This document shows positions 17,184 through 24,857 of a DNA stretch of 34,038 nucleotides, piece after piece (the first letter of the stretch is position 1; each line of letters opens with the position of its first letter). The position numbers and the translations under genes are program-made. The DNA lies in the NCBI GenBank assembly GCA_009781855.1, contig WQUY01000021.1:1-34038 (forward strand), in the 5' to 3' direction. The notes under the pieces were generated by a model, which was given only the letters and a program-made list of their open reading frames with translations, made no database searches and was not told where the DNA came from. The DNA comes from Oscillospiraceae bacterium. GTDB taxonomy: Bacteria; Bacillota; Clostridia; Oscillospirales; Oscillospiraceae.

Positions 17184-18157
17184 GCCATCCCCTCCAATCT
17201 AACCATGCAGGAGGTGTAATGCTGACCGTCTACAAGTGTTGGTTTGGGAAGCGGATTTTCAAAGCAACACTGCTGCCTGTCCTTGCACCTGGGCAGGAAG
17301 GGACATGTATCCGGTTTGCCTATAAGGGAAGGCGGCATACCTTTAATTGCAACCAACTTTTCACCAAGCCTGGGAACGCACTTCAATAGCCCTTCGGTGT
17401 ATGGGTGCATAGGTTTTGCCCATATTTCCTTTACCGTTCCGGTTTCCACTATGCGCCCTGCATACATTACATTAATACGGTTTGCATATCTGGCGACAAC
17501 GCCAAGGTTATGTGTTACCATTACGAGTGCGGTGTTGTATTTATTGACTATCCCATACATCAGCTCAAGAAGCTGAGCCTGTATAGTTGCGTCAAGTGCT
17601 GTTGTTGCTTCATCGGCAATGATGAGCCTTGGATTACAAAGCATAGCCATAGCAACCATTACGCGCTGACGCATTCCACCGGACATATGATGAGGAAAGT
17701 CGTCTGCACGCCGTTTAGGATCTGCAACCCCGACTTGTCCCAGCATGTCGATACAAACTTCCCTGGCTTCCCTCTTCGACACACCCTTATGTTCTATAAG
17801 CACCTCAGACATTTGCTTGTTTATCGTCATTGCCGGATTTAGAGATGTCATTGGTTCTTGGAACACCATAGAAATCTTGTTTCCGCGCACCTGGCACATC
17901 TCCTTACTGTTTTTTGTATACTTGAGCAGGTCTTGCCCTTCAAATAGCACTTCACCTGCGACCACTTTCCCGGGAGGAGATGGGATTAATTGCATTATCG
18001 AAAGTTGGCTAACTGATTTACCGCAACCTGATTCACCTACAATACCAAGAATTTCGCCCTCGTTTAGATGATAAGATATGTTATTTACAGCTCGGACTAC
18101 CCCGCGTTCGGTTCTAAATTCAGTGGTTAGCCCGTTTACTTCAAGTAAATTTCCCAT
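17180..18157 (-). CDS. Dipeptide/oligopeptide-type ABC transporter ATP-binding protein (DppD-like)
   Basis: This is the second ATPase of the importer, 325 residues. It shows Walker A GESGCGKS, VFQEPMTSLNPAMT, the signature MSGGMRQRVMVAMA, Walker B LIIADEATTALD and VTHNLG. The C-terminal CPFLPRCKDRQQCC cluster is the usual extension of DppD/OppD proteins. It is 11 bases after the dppC-like gene and overlaps the dppF-like gene by four bases. Confidence 0.93.
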   Translation of the reverse strand: MGNLLEVNGLTTEFRTERGVVRAVNNISYHLNEGEILGIVGESGCGKSVSQLSIMQLIPSPPGKVVAGEVLFEGQDLLKYTKNSKEMCQVRGNKISMVFQEPMTSLNPAMTINKQMSEVLIEHKGVSKREAREVCIDMLGQVGVADPKRRADDFPHHMSGGMRQRVMVAMAMLCNPRLIIADEATTALDATIQAQLLELMYGIVNKYNTALVMVTHNLGVVARYANRINVMYAGRIVETGTVKEIWAKPMHPYTEGLLKCVPRLGEKLVAIKGMPPSLIGKPDTCPFLPRCKDRQQCCFENPLPKPTLVDGQHYTSCMVRLEGMA

Positions 18158-18168
18158 TTGTAACCCCC

Positions 18169-19089
18169 TTAATCCAGAGACCCGCGCATTTTCGGATCGA
18201 GTGCGTCACGCAGACCATCACCGATCATATTAAACGAAAACACGAGAATCATAATCGCAAGACCCGGAGCAATTGAAAGCAGAGGTCTTGACATAAGGAA
18301 TCTATACCCGTCAAACGTCAGACTCCCCCACGCCGGTGTTGGCGGGAGTATTCCGATTCCGAGGAAACTCAACCCTGCCTCAGCCATGATTGCAACCCCC
18401 ATCATCATTGTCATTTGAACAATTAGAGGTGACATGCAGTTTGGCAGAACATGCCTGAGCAAAATGTGTGTGGTTTTTGTGCCTGCAACCTTAGCTGCAA
18501 CAACATAGTCATTTTGCTTAACTGACATAACCTGTCCGCAAATCAGCCTTATATAGCCGGGAAAAAGCGTAATTGCAATTGCCAGGACGACCCCCGGCAC
18601 GCCCATGCGGAGTATCGATGCGATGAGCAGGGCTAGGATGATTGGCGGGAAGGACATGAGTGCATCCGTCAGTCTCATAATCACGGTTTGTACTATGCCT
18701 TTCGAATATCCTGCAATCAAACCGATTATTGTGCCTATAAAGGCAGAGACTAAAACGGTGCTTATTCCTGCGCTAAACGCCACTCTCATTCCAAAGATAA
18801 TTCTGCTGAGCAAATCTCTGCCAAGAGCGTCCGTTCCTAATAGATGTGTGCTACAGGGTGCTGCAAGCGTGTTGTGAAGATTTTGTTCATACGGCCCGAA
18901 GGGTGCAACAAAGTCTGCAAATATTGCAACAACTAACATGGTTACGACGATTATGAAACTCACCAAAACTATTTTTCTTTTGAAAAATACCCTAACGAAT
19001 CTCTTGAATTCATTAATTGGAGGTAGCAGATCCTCATCTAGTACTTCAACATCATTATCTGTCAAGCCTTTGACATTTTCGATTTCCAC
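18169..19089 (-). CDS. ABC transporter permease (DppC-like)
   Basis: This 306-residue inner-membrane permease has an N-terminal cytoplasmic tail (about 1-30), a first helix near 35-55, and the HLLGTDALGRDLLSRIIFGMR segment typical of DppC/OppC. The permease domain has an EAA-type loop that continues into AEAGLSFLGIGILPPTPAWGSL. The start is a GTG behind AAGGAGG. It pairs with the disrupted dppB-like gene directly upstream. Confidence 0.92.
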   Translation of the reverse strand: MEIENVKGLTDNDVEVLDEDLLPPINEFKRFVRVFFKRKIVLVSFIIVVTMLVVAIFADFVAPFGPYEQNLHNTLAAPCSTHLLGTDALGRDLLSRIIFGMRVAFSAGISTVLVSAFIGTIIGLIAGYSKGIVQTVIMRLTDALMSFPPIILALLIASILRMGVPGVVLAIAITLFPGYIRLICGQVMSVKQNDYVVAAKVAGTKTTHILLRHVLPNCMSPLIVQMTMMMGVAIMAEAGLSFLGIGILPPTPAWGSLTFDGYRFLMSRPLLSIAPGLAIMILVFSFNMIGDGLRDALDPKMRGSLD

Positions 19090-19103
19090 AGTCGTCGGCC
19101 TCC

Positions 19104-20059
19104 TTATTCATATTGGATACGCGGATCTAGCCAGCCTTGAACGAGATCAACAACCAAGTTTGAAAGAACAACAATAGCAGTCATAACTACGATGATAGCC
19201 TGGGTGACAGGATAGTCACGTGCCATAACAGAGTCAACCATCAGCATGCCCATGCCGGGAATAACAAATACTGTTTCAACAATAACCGCACCACCGATGA
19301 TGATTCTGAACATGGAGCCCATCAGAGTAACCACCGGCAGCATTGAGTTTTTCAAAACGTGCTTTATAATCACTTTGCGTTCGTTGAGGCCTTTCGCCCA
19401 TGCAGTTCTGGTATAGTCTTCCCCAAGGGTTTCAAGTACACTAGCTCTAGTCTGGCGAGCAGCTGATGCTATCGGTGCTAAAGCTGTCACGAATACAGGC
19501 ATAATGCTCTGACGCACGCTTTGGCCGAAGTTTACCCATGGTAGTGTGTATCCAAAGTTCGGTAAGAGATTCAGCGTAACGCCGAACACAAGAATAGACA
19601 AAATACCAATCCAAAACGTTGGTGCAGTAATCCCTATATTGGCAATTGCCGTGACTATAGTATCAATTGCTTTTCCTCTTCTGATTGCAGAGACAATCCC
19701 AAGAACGGACCGACTGTCATCGCAATAATAAAAGCCGGAACACCTATCAGAAGTGATACAACAACACGATTTCCGAGTTCATCACCGATATTGTAATTAT
19801 GTAATATAGAAATGCCGAAGTCTCCGCGTAGCAGATTGCCGAGCCAATATATAAATTGCACAACCACCGGTCTATCTAGACCTCTTGCCGCTCTTGCCTC
19901 CGCAATCATTTCAGGGGTCATTTCGATGAGCATGTTTTGAGATAGAACCATTTCAATCGGGTCTCCGGGAAGTTGTCTTACCAACACAAAAACCGCAAAG
20001 CTTACCAATAAAATGATTAATAGCGCAAGCAATACTCGACGGATTATATAATTAACCAT
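19104..20059 (-). pseudogene. ABC transporter permease (DppB-like), broken by one frameshift
   Basis: Two frames together spell one DppB-type permease of about 318 residues, the normal size. Frame one (from ATG at 20059) gives residues 1-121 up to VGPFLG, with the first helix and the RQLPGDP segment. It then reads into a stop. The second frame picks up exactly with IVSAIRRGKAIDT and continues to the stop at 19104. The break is at the CCC run at 19698-19700, where one base is missing. Everything else is intact, so this is a very recent mutation or a sequencing error. If real, the importer lacks one permease half. I see no sign of a programmed frameshift signal. Confidence 0.85.
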
Positions 20060-20095
20060 TATTCAGTCTCGCTCTCTTTTCCTAATGAACACTTG

Positions 20096-20144
20096 GGTTG
20101 AGGGCAGTTTGGAGGCAAGCTCATCCTACCACTCACCCTCAACC
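20096..20144 (-). promoter_or_regulatory. Hairpin between binding-protein and permease genes
   Basis: GGTTGAGGG (20096-20104) and CCCTCAACC (20136-20144) form a perfect 9-bp stem around a 31-base loop in the 108-base gap after the binding-protein gene. There is no T run. Hairpins at this place commonly protect the upstream mRNA, so more binding protein than permease is made; that role is inferred here. Confidence 0.5.
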
Positions 20145-20167
20145 AAAGTTAAAATATTATCGGTTGT

Positions 20168-21754
20168 TTATTGAGCTAAGTTCACCCTGTTTGTCATGAA
20201 AAACGTCGCTGAGCCCCACTGCCCAAACTCTGCATCCCTTACGCTTTCTTTTGCAATCCAGTTGTCATAGAGATTGTAGAGCGGTATCCAAAGCATATTT
20301 TCTTGAACAATCCTTGACATTTCAATCAGATATTGTGAGTTGTCAATCTCGCCCATTGCTGTTGTGATAAGAGGCTCCATTTCCTCCGGCCACCACATGC
20401 TTGTCAGCAAGTTTATGCTGTCGCCGAAGTAGAAATTAAACGAACTTACAACCTGAGTTAGAGTTCTGCCATGCTGAATGAGCAGCCCTTCCCAACCGCC
20501 TGATCTTATCGCGGAGTAACCACCGCCGTCAGGGAATTCGAGTTCCGCGTTGATGCCGATTGCACCGAGCATGTGTTGGATTACAACAGCAGCATCTCTG
20601 TCAGCGAGACCGGGCTGTGCGATAAGTCTTGTTGTAAAACCATCAGCGAAGCCTGCCTCCGCCATGAGCTGTCTTGCTCTTTCAAGATTGAAGGTAAGGT
20701 TGTAGGAATCAGGAAGGCGGGCTTGAGGGAACTCCACCGGAATAGATTGTGTCGCAGGTGTCAGAACACCAAAGCCTCTTCCCGCTACGATGGCTTCACG
20801 GTCAATCGCATATGCAATCGCTTGACGGACTTCTTTGATTGCAAGGGGTGAATCCGGATTGAGACTACTTGGTGCAAGTACCATTGGCCCAATCGGAACT
20901 GTGCTGATGTTGTAACCGCCCATGTCTCTAAATAGAGCAACCTGTTCGCCGTTTGTTGTGTTCAGAACATCAATACTTTGGTCGCCTGTTGCTTGAAGTG
21001 CAACGTTTTGAGTCATAATATCTCTGATGAATTTAATTACCATTCCATCCAGGCGAGGACCTTCGTCCCAGTAGTTAGGGTTGCGGTCGAAGGCAACGTG
21101 AGAGCCGCGGACAAACTCCGACAATATGAAGGGGCCTGTTCCGACAGGGTTGTTGCGTGCCCACTCGAGGCCGTTTTCATTAAAGGCCGTTGGTGATATG
21201 AAGCCATTAGCGCGTGATGCCACACCGGAGATGGCTGTTATGGTGAAGAAGTCCATGATGAAGGCAAATTCATATTCGCCTCTTTGCTCAATTGCGGTCA
21301 CCGCAGCGGCCAAGTTTCCGTGATCATGTGTGTTTTGCAGATTCCAAACAGCAGCCTCTGCATTGAAGGGCGTGCCGTCTGAGAAGGTTACGCCCTGCCG
21401 AAGTGTCCATACGATTTCATTGTCCCTGGATTCCCATGACTCCGCCAGCCAAGGAACAAGGTCACCGGTGGTTGTTTCCATTACCAGTGTTTCGATGGTT
21501 GGAATCAAAAGCGCATTGTCAACGCCGAAAACTTCCCAAGGTACACCAATCGGGTTTGCACCTTCAGCTGTTGTTACAAATCGCATAATTCCGCCGTCTG
21601 CCGCTTCGCCCGGTGTTGTGGCTTGTGCGGTGCCTGCATCCGCACCCGCACCTGCACCGACGTCTGCCGGCGCACCCGGTTCCGCTGATCCGCATGCCGC
21701 TACGAGCGCGAGCATAATGGCCATTGTGATTACTACGCAAAGTATCTGCTTCAT
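20168..21754 (-). CDS. Family 5 solute-binding lipoprotein of the ABC importer
   Basis: This 528-residue extracellular binding protein starts with a lipoprotein signal peptide (hydrophobic stretch, lipobox LVAAC, Cys21). A flexible Ala/Gly-rich linker (about 25-50) follows. The mature part belongs to the peptide/nickel/oligosaccharide binding family (SBP_bac_5), with LVPWLAESWE, VTFSDGTPFNAEAAVWNL and NPVGTGPFILSEF. This family binds peptides but also other ligands, so the operon's acid-sugar enzymes rather than the family name should guide the ligand guess. The start follows AAGGAGA. Confidence 0.92.
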   Translation of the reverse strand: MKQILCVVITMAIMLALVAACGSAEPGAPADVGAGAGADAGTAQATTPGEAADGGIMRFVTTAEGANPIGVPWEVFGVDNALLIPTIETLVMETTTGDLVPWLAESWESRDNEIVWTLRQGVTFSDGTPFNAEAAVWNLQNTHDHGNLAAAVTAIEQRGEYEFAFIMDFFTITAISGVASRANGFISPTAFNENGLEWARNNPVGTGPFILSEFVRGSHVAFDRNPNYWDEGPRLDGMVIKFIRDIMTQNVALQATGDQSIDVLNTTNGEQVALFRDMGGYNISTVPIGPMVLAPSSLNPDSPLAIKEVRQAIAYAIDREAIVAGRGFGVLTPATQSIPVEFPQARLPDSYNLTFNLERARQLMAEAGFADGFTTRLIAQPGLADRDAAVVIQHMLGAIGINAELEFPDGGGYSAIRSGGWEGLLIQHGRTLTQVVSSFNFYFGDSINLLTSMWWPEEMEPLITTAMGEIDNSQYLIEMSRIVQENMLWIPLYNLYDNWIAKESVRDAEFGQWGSATFFMTNRVNLAQ

Positions 21755-21788
21755 TTCTTCTCCTTTTCAATATTAATTTTACTTCTGC

Positions 21789-22913
21789 TCACCAGAGACC
21801 TTCGTTGAAGAGTACCTGTGGAGTTACTTTCGCGGGGTATTTTGCACATTCTTCAGGCTCGAAGTCTATTCCTAAGCCGGGCGTGTCGGGTACCATCAGA
21901 TACCCGTCTTGAATATCAAGCTGCTCATTTGTAATTTCAGAACGGTATGGCACGTCCTTCATCATCTCAAGAAACTCAAAATTTGGCAGCGTTGCGCAGA
22001 TGTGCATTGTCGCAGCAGTTCCAATCGGCCCGTTAGGATTGTGCGGAGCTACTTGTATTCCGTAGACTTCTGCCATTGCAGAGATTTTTTTGAGTTCATT
22101 CATCCCACCGCAGTGCAGCAGATCCGGCTGTATATAATCCGCGCCGTGGTTTGAAATCAGCTCACGGAACATCGTTTTTCCAAACAACCGCTCTCCAGCC
22201 GCAGTTGGAATCCGGCTGCGCCTTTGAAACTCGATTGTGTCTTGGACAATGTCTGTAAAGACAGGCTCTTCAATGAATTTAATTTTAAACTGCTCCAATT
22301 CCTTGGCAACCTTTAGAGCCGAGTGTAAATTCAGTCGCCCATGTGCTTCTATTAATAGGTCTACATTAGCCCCAACAGCGCCCCTGACAGCGCCAACAAT
22401 CGCCACCACTCTATCAAGTGCCTCGTTGGTGATTGTCGTCCAACTGGTACCGAACATATCCCACTTGAGCGCTTTTGCTCCATTTTCAGCCGCTGACTTT
22501 GCACAGCGTGCATAGTCTTCCGGTGTGGAGGCATCTCTCGCCCAGCCATTGATATATATGCTGAGTTTGTTGTGAAGCTTTCCTCCAAACAGCTGGTATG
22601 CAGGTATATTGTAATACTTACCGGTGATGTCAACACAAGCCATCTCAATTGCTGCAATAGCAGAGAGTGTGCACGGATCTGTATGCCAATACGACTGCCT
22701 GAAGCACTCAAAGAAAATGTACTCAATTCGTCTAGGGTCTGCACCGATTACATAGGGCCTGATGTCTTCCAGAGCGCCCATAGCGGCATTTGTTTTCCAC
22801 TCTATTGTTGCTTCACCAACACCATATATGTCTTCGTCAGTAAACACTTTTACAAAAATGTAATTTCGATACCCTGCAAAGACTGAGTAGGTTTTATAAT
22901 CAACAATTTTCAT
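21789..22913 (-). CDS. Galactonate-dehydratase-like enolase superfamily enzyme
   Basis: This 374-residue member of the MR/MLE family is closest in motif pattern to D-galactonate dehydratase (DgoD). Expected residues are in register with DgoD at an offset of six: Glu189 and His191 in IEAHGR, Glu215 in FIEEPV, Glu241 in AAGERLF, Asp264 in QPDLLHCGG and His291 in APHNPNGP. The first metal ligand is Glu where DgoD has Asp183. It probably dehydrates an acid sugar to a 2-keto-3-deoxy acid. It differs clearly from the other enolase-superfamily protein of the operon, so the two likely act on different isomers or steps. It lies between the PanB-like and binding-protein genes. Confidence 0.88.
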   Translation of the reverse strand: MKIVDYKTYSVFAGYRNYIFVKVFTDEDIYGVGEATIEWKTNAAMGALEDIRPYVIGADPRRIEYIFFECFRQSYWHTDPCTLSAIAAIEMACVDITGKYYNIPAYQLFGGKLHNKLSIYINGWARDASTPEDYARCAKSAAENGAKALKWDMFGTSWTTITNEALDRVVAIVGAVRGAVGANVDLLIEAHGRLNLHSALKVAKELEQFKIKFIEEPVFTDIVQDTIEFQRRSRIPTAAGERLFGKTMFRELISNHGADYIQPDLLHCGGMNELKKISAMAEVYGIQVAPHNPNGPIGTAATMHICATLPNFEFLEMMKDVPYRSEITNEQLDIQDGYLMVPDTPGLGIDFEPEECAKYPAKVTPQVLFNEGLW

Positions 22914-22926
22914 TAATCAGGATTCC

Positions 22927-23778
22927 TTACTTTCCGCTTAATAACTCTTCCAGCTTCTTTGTCTCTTCATCAGAAATTTTGTAGGTGTGCTCCACGTCAT
23001 CAGGGAAAGTGCCGGCATGCACTTCTTTGATGTATGCCTCGAAGCCCTTAAATAACTCTGCCCCCACATCTGCATACTTTTTAACAAATTTTGGAGTAAA
23101 GTTATCGTACAGACCTACCATATCAGCGTAGATGAGAAGCTGCCCATGAGTATGTGAACCTGCACCAATGCCGAGAATTGGAATTCCCGCGCGCTCAGTG
23201 ATGGCTTTACCCACCACCGCCGGAACTCCTTCTATCAAAATCATAGCAGCTCCGGCTTTTTCGATTTCAGCCGCTTGCTCAAGCAGCTTAAGCGCAGTGT
23301 CTGCAGTCTTGCCTTGCGCCTTGTATCCACCAAGCTGACCTGCAAATTGAGGTGTGAGCCCTAGATGCCCGGACACTAAAATGCCTGCCTCCGAGATTGC
23401 GCGTACTCTGCCGGCGATTGCAGGTGTACATCCTTCGAGCTTAATCGCGTCACAACCTGCTTCCTTTATAAACCTGCCTGCATTTTCAACCGCTTGCTCA
23501 TCCGAGATTTGATAAGACATGTAGGGCATGTCGCCCACGATAAAAGTGTTGGGAGCACCTCTTCTGACAGCTTGACATGCGCGAATCATGTCATCCATAG
23601 TCACAGGGAAGGTGGTGTCATAACCTAAGGCAACCATCCCCATAGAGTCGCCGACTAGAATCATATCAACCCCGGCACGCTCTTGATATTTGGCGGTCAG
23701 GTAGTCATAACATGTCAAATATGTAATTTTCTCCCCTTCGTCCGCCATTCTGTTCAAATCTAAAATTGACTTTTTCAC
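22927..23778 (-). CDS. PanB-like protein (ketopantoate hydroxymethyltransferase family)
   Basis: This 283-residue PEP/pyruvate-superfamily barrel is homologous to 3-methyl-2-oxobutanoate hydroxymethyltransferase. Metal and catalytic positions are kept: Asp44 (VGDSMGM), Asp83 (VGDMPY), Glu115 (KLEG) and Glu183 (IEGVP). Two segments deviate: the usual DGQ of the GAGxxxDGQ motif reads THGQ (His211), and the usual YHT before the AVRRGA segment reads RAC. No panC or panD is near. As first gene of an acid-sugar operon it may be a retro-aldolase for a 2-keto acid rather than a pantothenate enzyme; this is inference, and genuine PanB remains possible. The start is a GTG seven bases after GGAGG. Confidence 0.8.
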   Translation of the reverse strand: MKKSILDLNRMADEGEKITYLTCYDYLTAKYQERAGVDMILVGDSMGMVALGYDTTFPVTMDDMIRACQAVRRGAPNTFIVGDMPYMSYQISDEQAVENAGRFIKEAGCDAIKLEGCTPAIAGRVRAISEAGILVSGHLGLTPQFAGQLGGYKAQGKTADTALKLLEQAAEIEKAGAAMILIEGVPAVVGKAITERAGIPILGIGAGSHTHGQLLIYADMVGLYDNFTPKFVKKYADVGAELFKGFEAYIKEVHAGTFPDDVEHTYKISDEETKKLEELLSGK

Positions 23779-23822
23779 GAGATTTCCTCCTATTAGTAAT
23801 TCACATTTAAGAGACAGGACGC

Positions 23823-23835
23823 ACTATATTATAGT
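23823..23835 (-). promoter_or_regulatory. Possible -10 region of the panB-like operon inside a palindrome
   Basis: ACTATATTATAGT is a perfect 13-base palindrome that contains TATAAT on the minus strand (plus 23828-23833), about 50 bases before the panB-like start. No good -35 is found 16-18 bp upstream, as expected for a promoter that needs an activator or is controlled by the divergent IclR protein. Confidence 0.4.
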
Positions 23836-23901
23836 ACGATGCTCTGCGATGTCGTTTCGGTTCGTAAACAATACCAGTGCTGGCTCAAAAATGCTATGCG
23901 C

Positions 23902-23915
23902 ATTTTGTACAAAAT
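23902..23915. promoter_or_regulatory. Palindrome, candidate IclR operator
   Basis: ATTTTGTACAAAAT is a perfect 14-base palindrome in the 269-base gap between the panB-like gene and the divergent IclR gene. Its left arm is shared with a second dyad, AAAATGC-N5-GCATTTT. Overlapping dyads in this position suit binding by the IclR-family regulator. The remainder of the gap is AT-rich with no reading frame I can support. Confidence 0.5.
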
Positions 23916-24047
23916 ATCAATTTATTTTTGTTCAATACATAAAATATTAAGATTCTATTGCTCTTTTATAAACATCTATATATGTTTCTCTTGCATTAAC
24001 TGCGAGTATATGTTAATGTCACAAGTCGAGAGGAAGTGAAAATTTTT

Positions 24048-24803
24048 ATGCCCCAACCTGCAATTCAATCGGTTGTTAGAGCGATTTCAATACTCCGTTG
24101 TTTTGAAGGAGACGCTCATCTAAGCTTGGCTGAGATCAGCTGCATGGTTGGTCTTCACAAGAGCACGGCTGCCGGTATAATTAACACCTTAAAGGCTGAA
24201 GGCTTTTTAGAGCAAGACCCTGTAACAAGCAAGCTAAGACTCGGCCTGGAGCTTTTTTCATTGGCCGTTCAGGCAAGGCGCGGTATTGTCGATATTTGTG
24301 ATCCTTTCCTTAATGAGCTGTTGTCTCTAACCAACGAAACGGTCAACCTGGCTGTGCTCGATAAAAATGAAATTGTCTATATCGCAAAAAAAGAAAGCAC
24401 TCATTCTATAAGAATAAGCACAAACGTAGGCAAGCATCTCCCTCTTCATTGCACAGCGATAGGTAAATCTATTCTCGCGTGTATGCATCGGCCAAGTGCA
24501 GAGGCAATTATTGACAATCTCGAATTTCGTCCCTACACGGAACATACCATTACAGATAAAACTAGGCTTATTAACGAGATTGACAGGGTTATGCTTGAGG
24601 GGGTTGCATATGACCATCAGGAATTTCAGATTGGTGTCAGCTGTGTTGCCGCGCCCTTGTACTATCAGAAGTTTAACCCCATAGCTGCCATAAGCGTCTC
24701 TGGCCCCTCTTTCCGTATTGATGATGCCAAGAGGAAGAAAATTGCTGCTGTAGTAATGGAAATTGCTGCAAAAATATGCCACGAGCTTGCACGAGTTGGG
24801 TAA
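24048..24803 (+). CDS. IclR-family transcriptional regulator
   Basis: This 251-residue regulator has the IclR winged helix at about 1-65 (IQSVVRAISILRCF, LSLAEISCMVGLHKSTAAGIINTL) and an effector domain at about 75-250 with GKHLPLHCTAIGKSILA and GVSCVAAPLY. IclR proteins commonly control aromatic or sugar-acid catabolism and sense pathway intermediates. It is divergent from the nine-gene leftward operon, its likely target. A GTG at 24036 is in frame but too close to GAGAGG; the ATG at 24048 fits better. Confidence 0.93.
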   Translation: MPQPAIQSVVRAISILRCFEGDAHLSLAEISCMVGLHKSTAAGIINTLKAEGFLEQDPVTSKLRLGLELFSLAVQARRGIVDICDPFLNELLSLTNETVNLAVLDKNEIVYIAKKESTHSIRISTNVGKHLPLHCTAIGKSILACMHRPSAEAIIDNLEFRPYTEHTITDKTRLINEIDRVMLEGVAYDHQEFQIGVSCVAAPLYYQKFNPIAAISVSGPSFRIDDAKRKKIAAVVMEIAAKICHELARVG

Positions 24804-24805
24804 AC

Positions 24806-24840
24806 TTAAGCTGGCGGGAATCAAGTTCCCGCCAGCTTAA
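24806..24840. terminator. Bidirectional terminator-like hairpin between iclR and grdD
   Basis: TTAAGCTGGCGGGAA and TTCCCGCCAGCTTAA form a perfect 15-bp stem around TCAAG. It fills the 54-base gap between convergent stop codons, so it can serve both transcripts. Neither side has a long T run. Confidence 0.75.
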
Positions 24841-24857
24841 ATTCATAGCCATCGTTA

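Noticed and set aside
19655..19728. Programmed ribosomal frameshift in the dppB-like gene
   Set aside because: No slippery heptamer, and permeases of this family are not known to be recoded; a simple missing base explains it.
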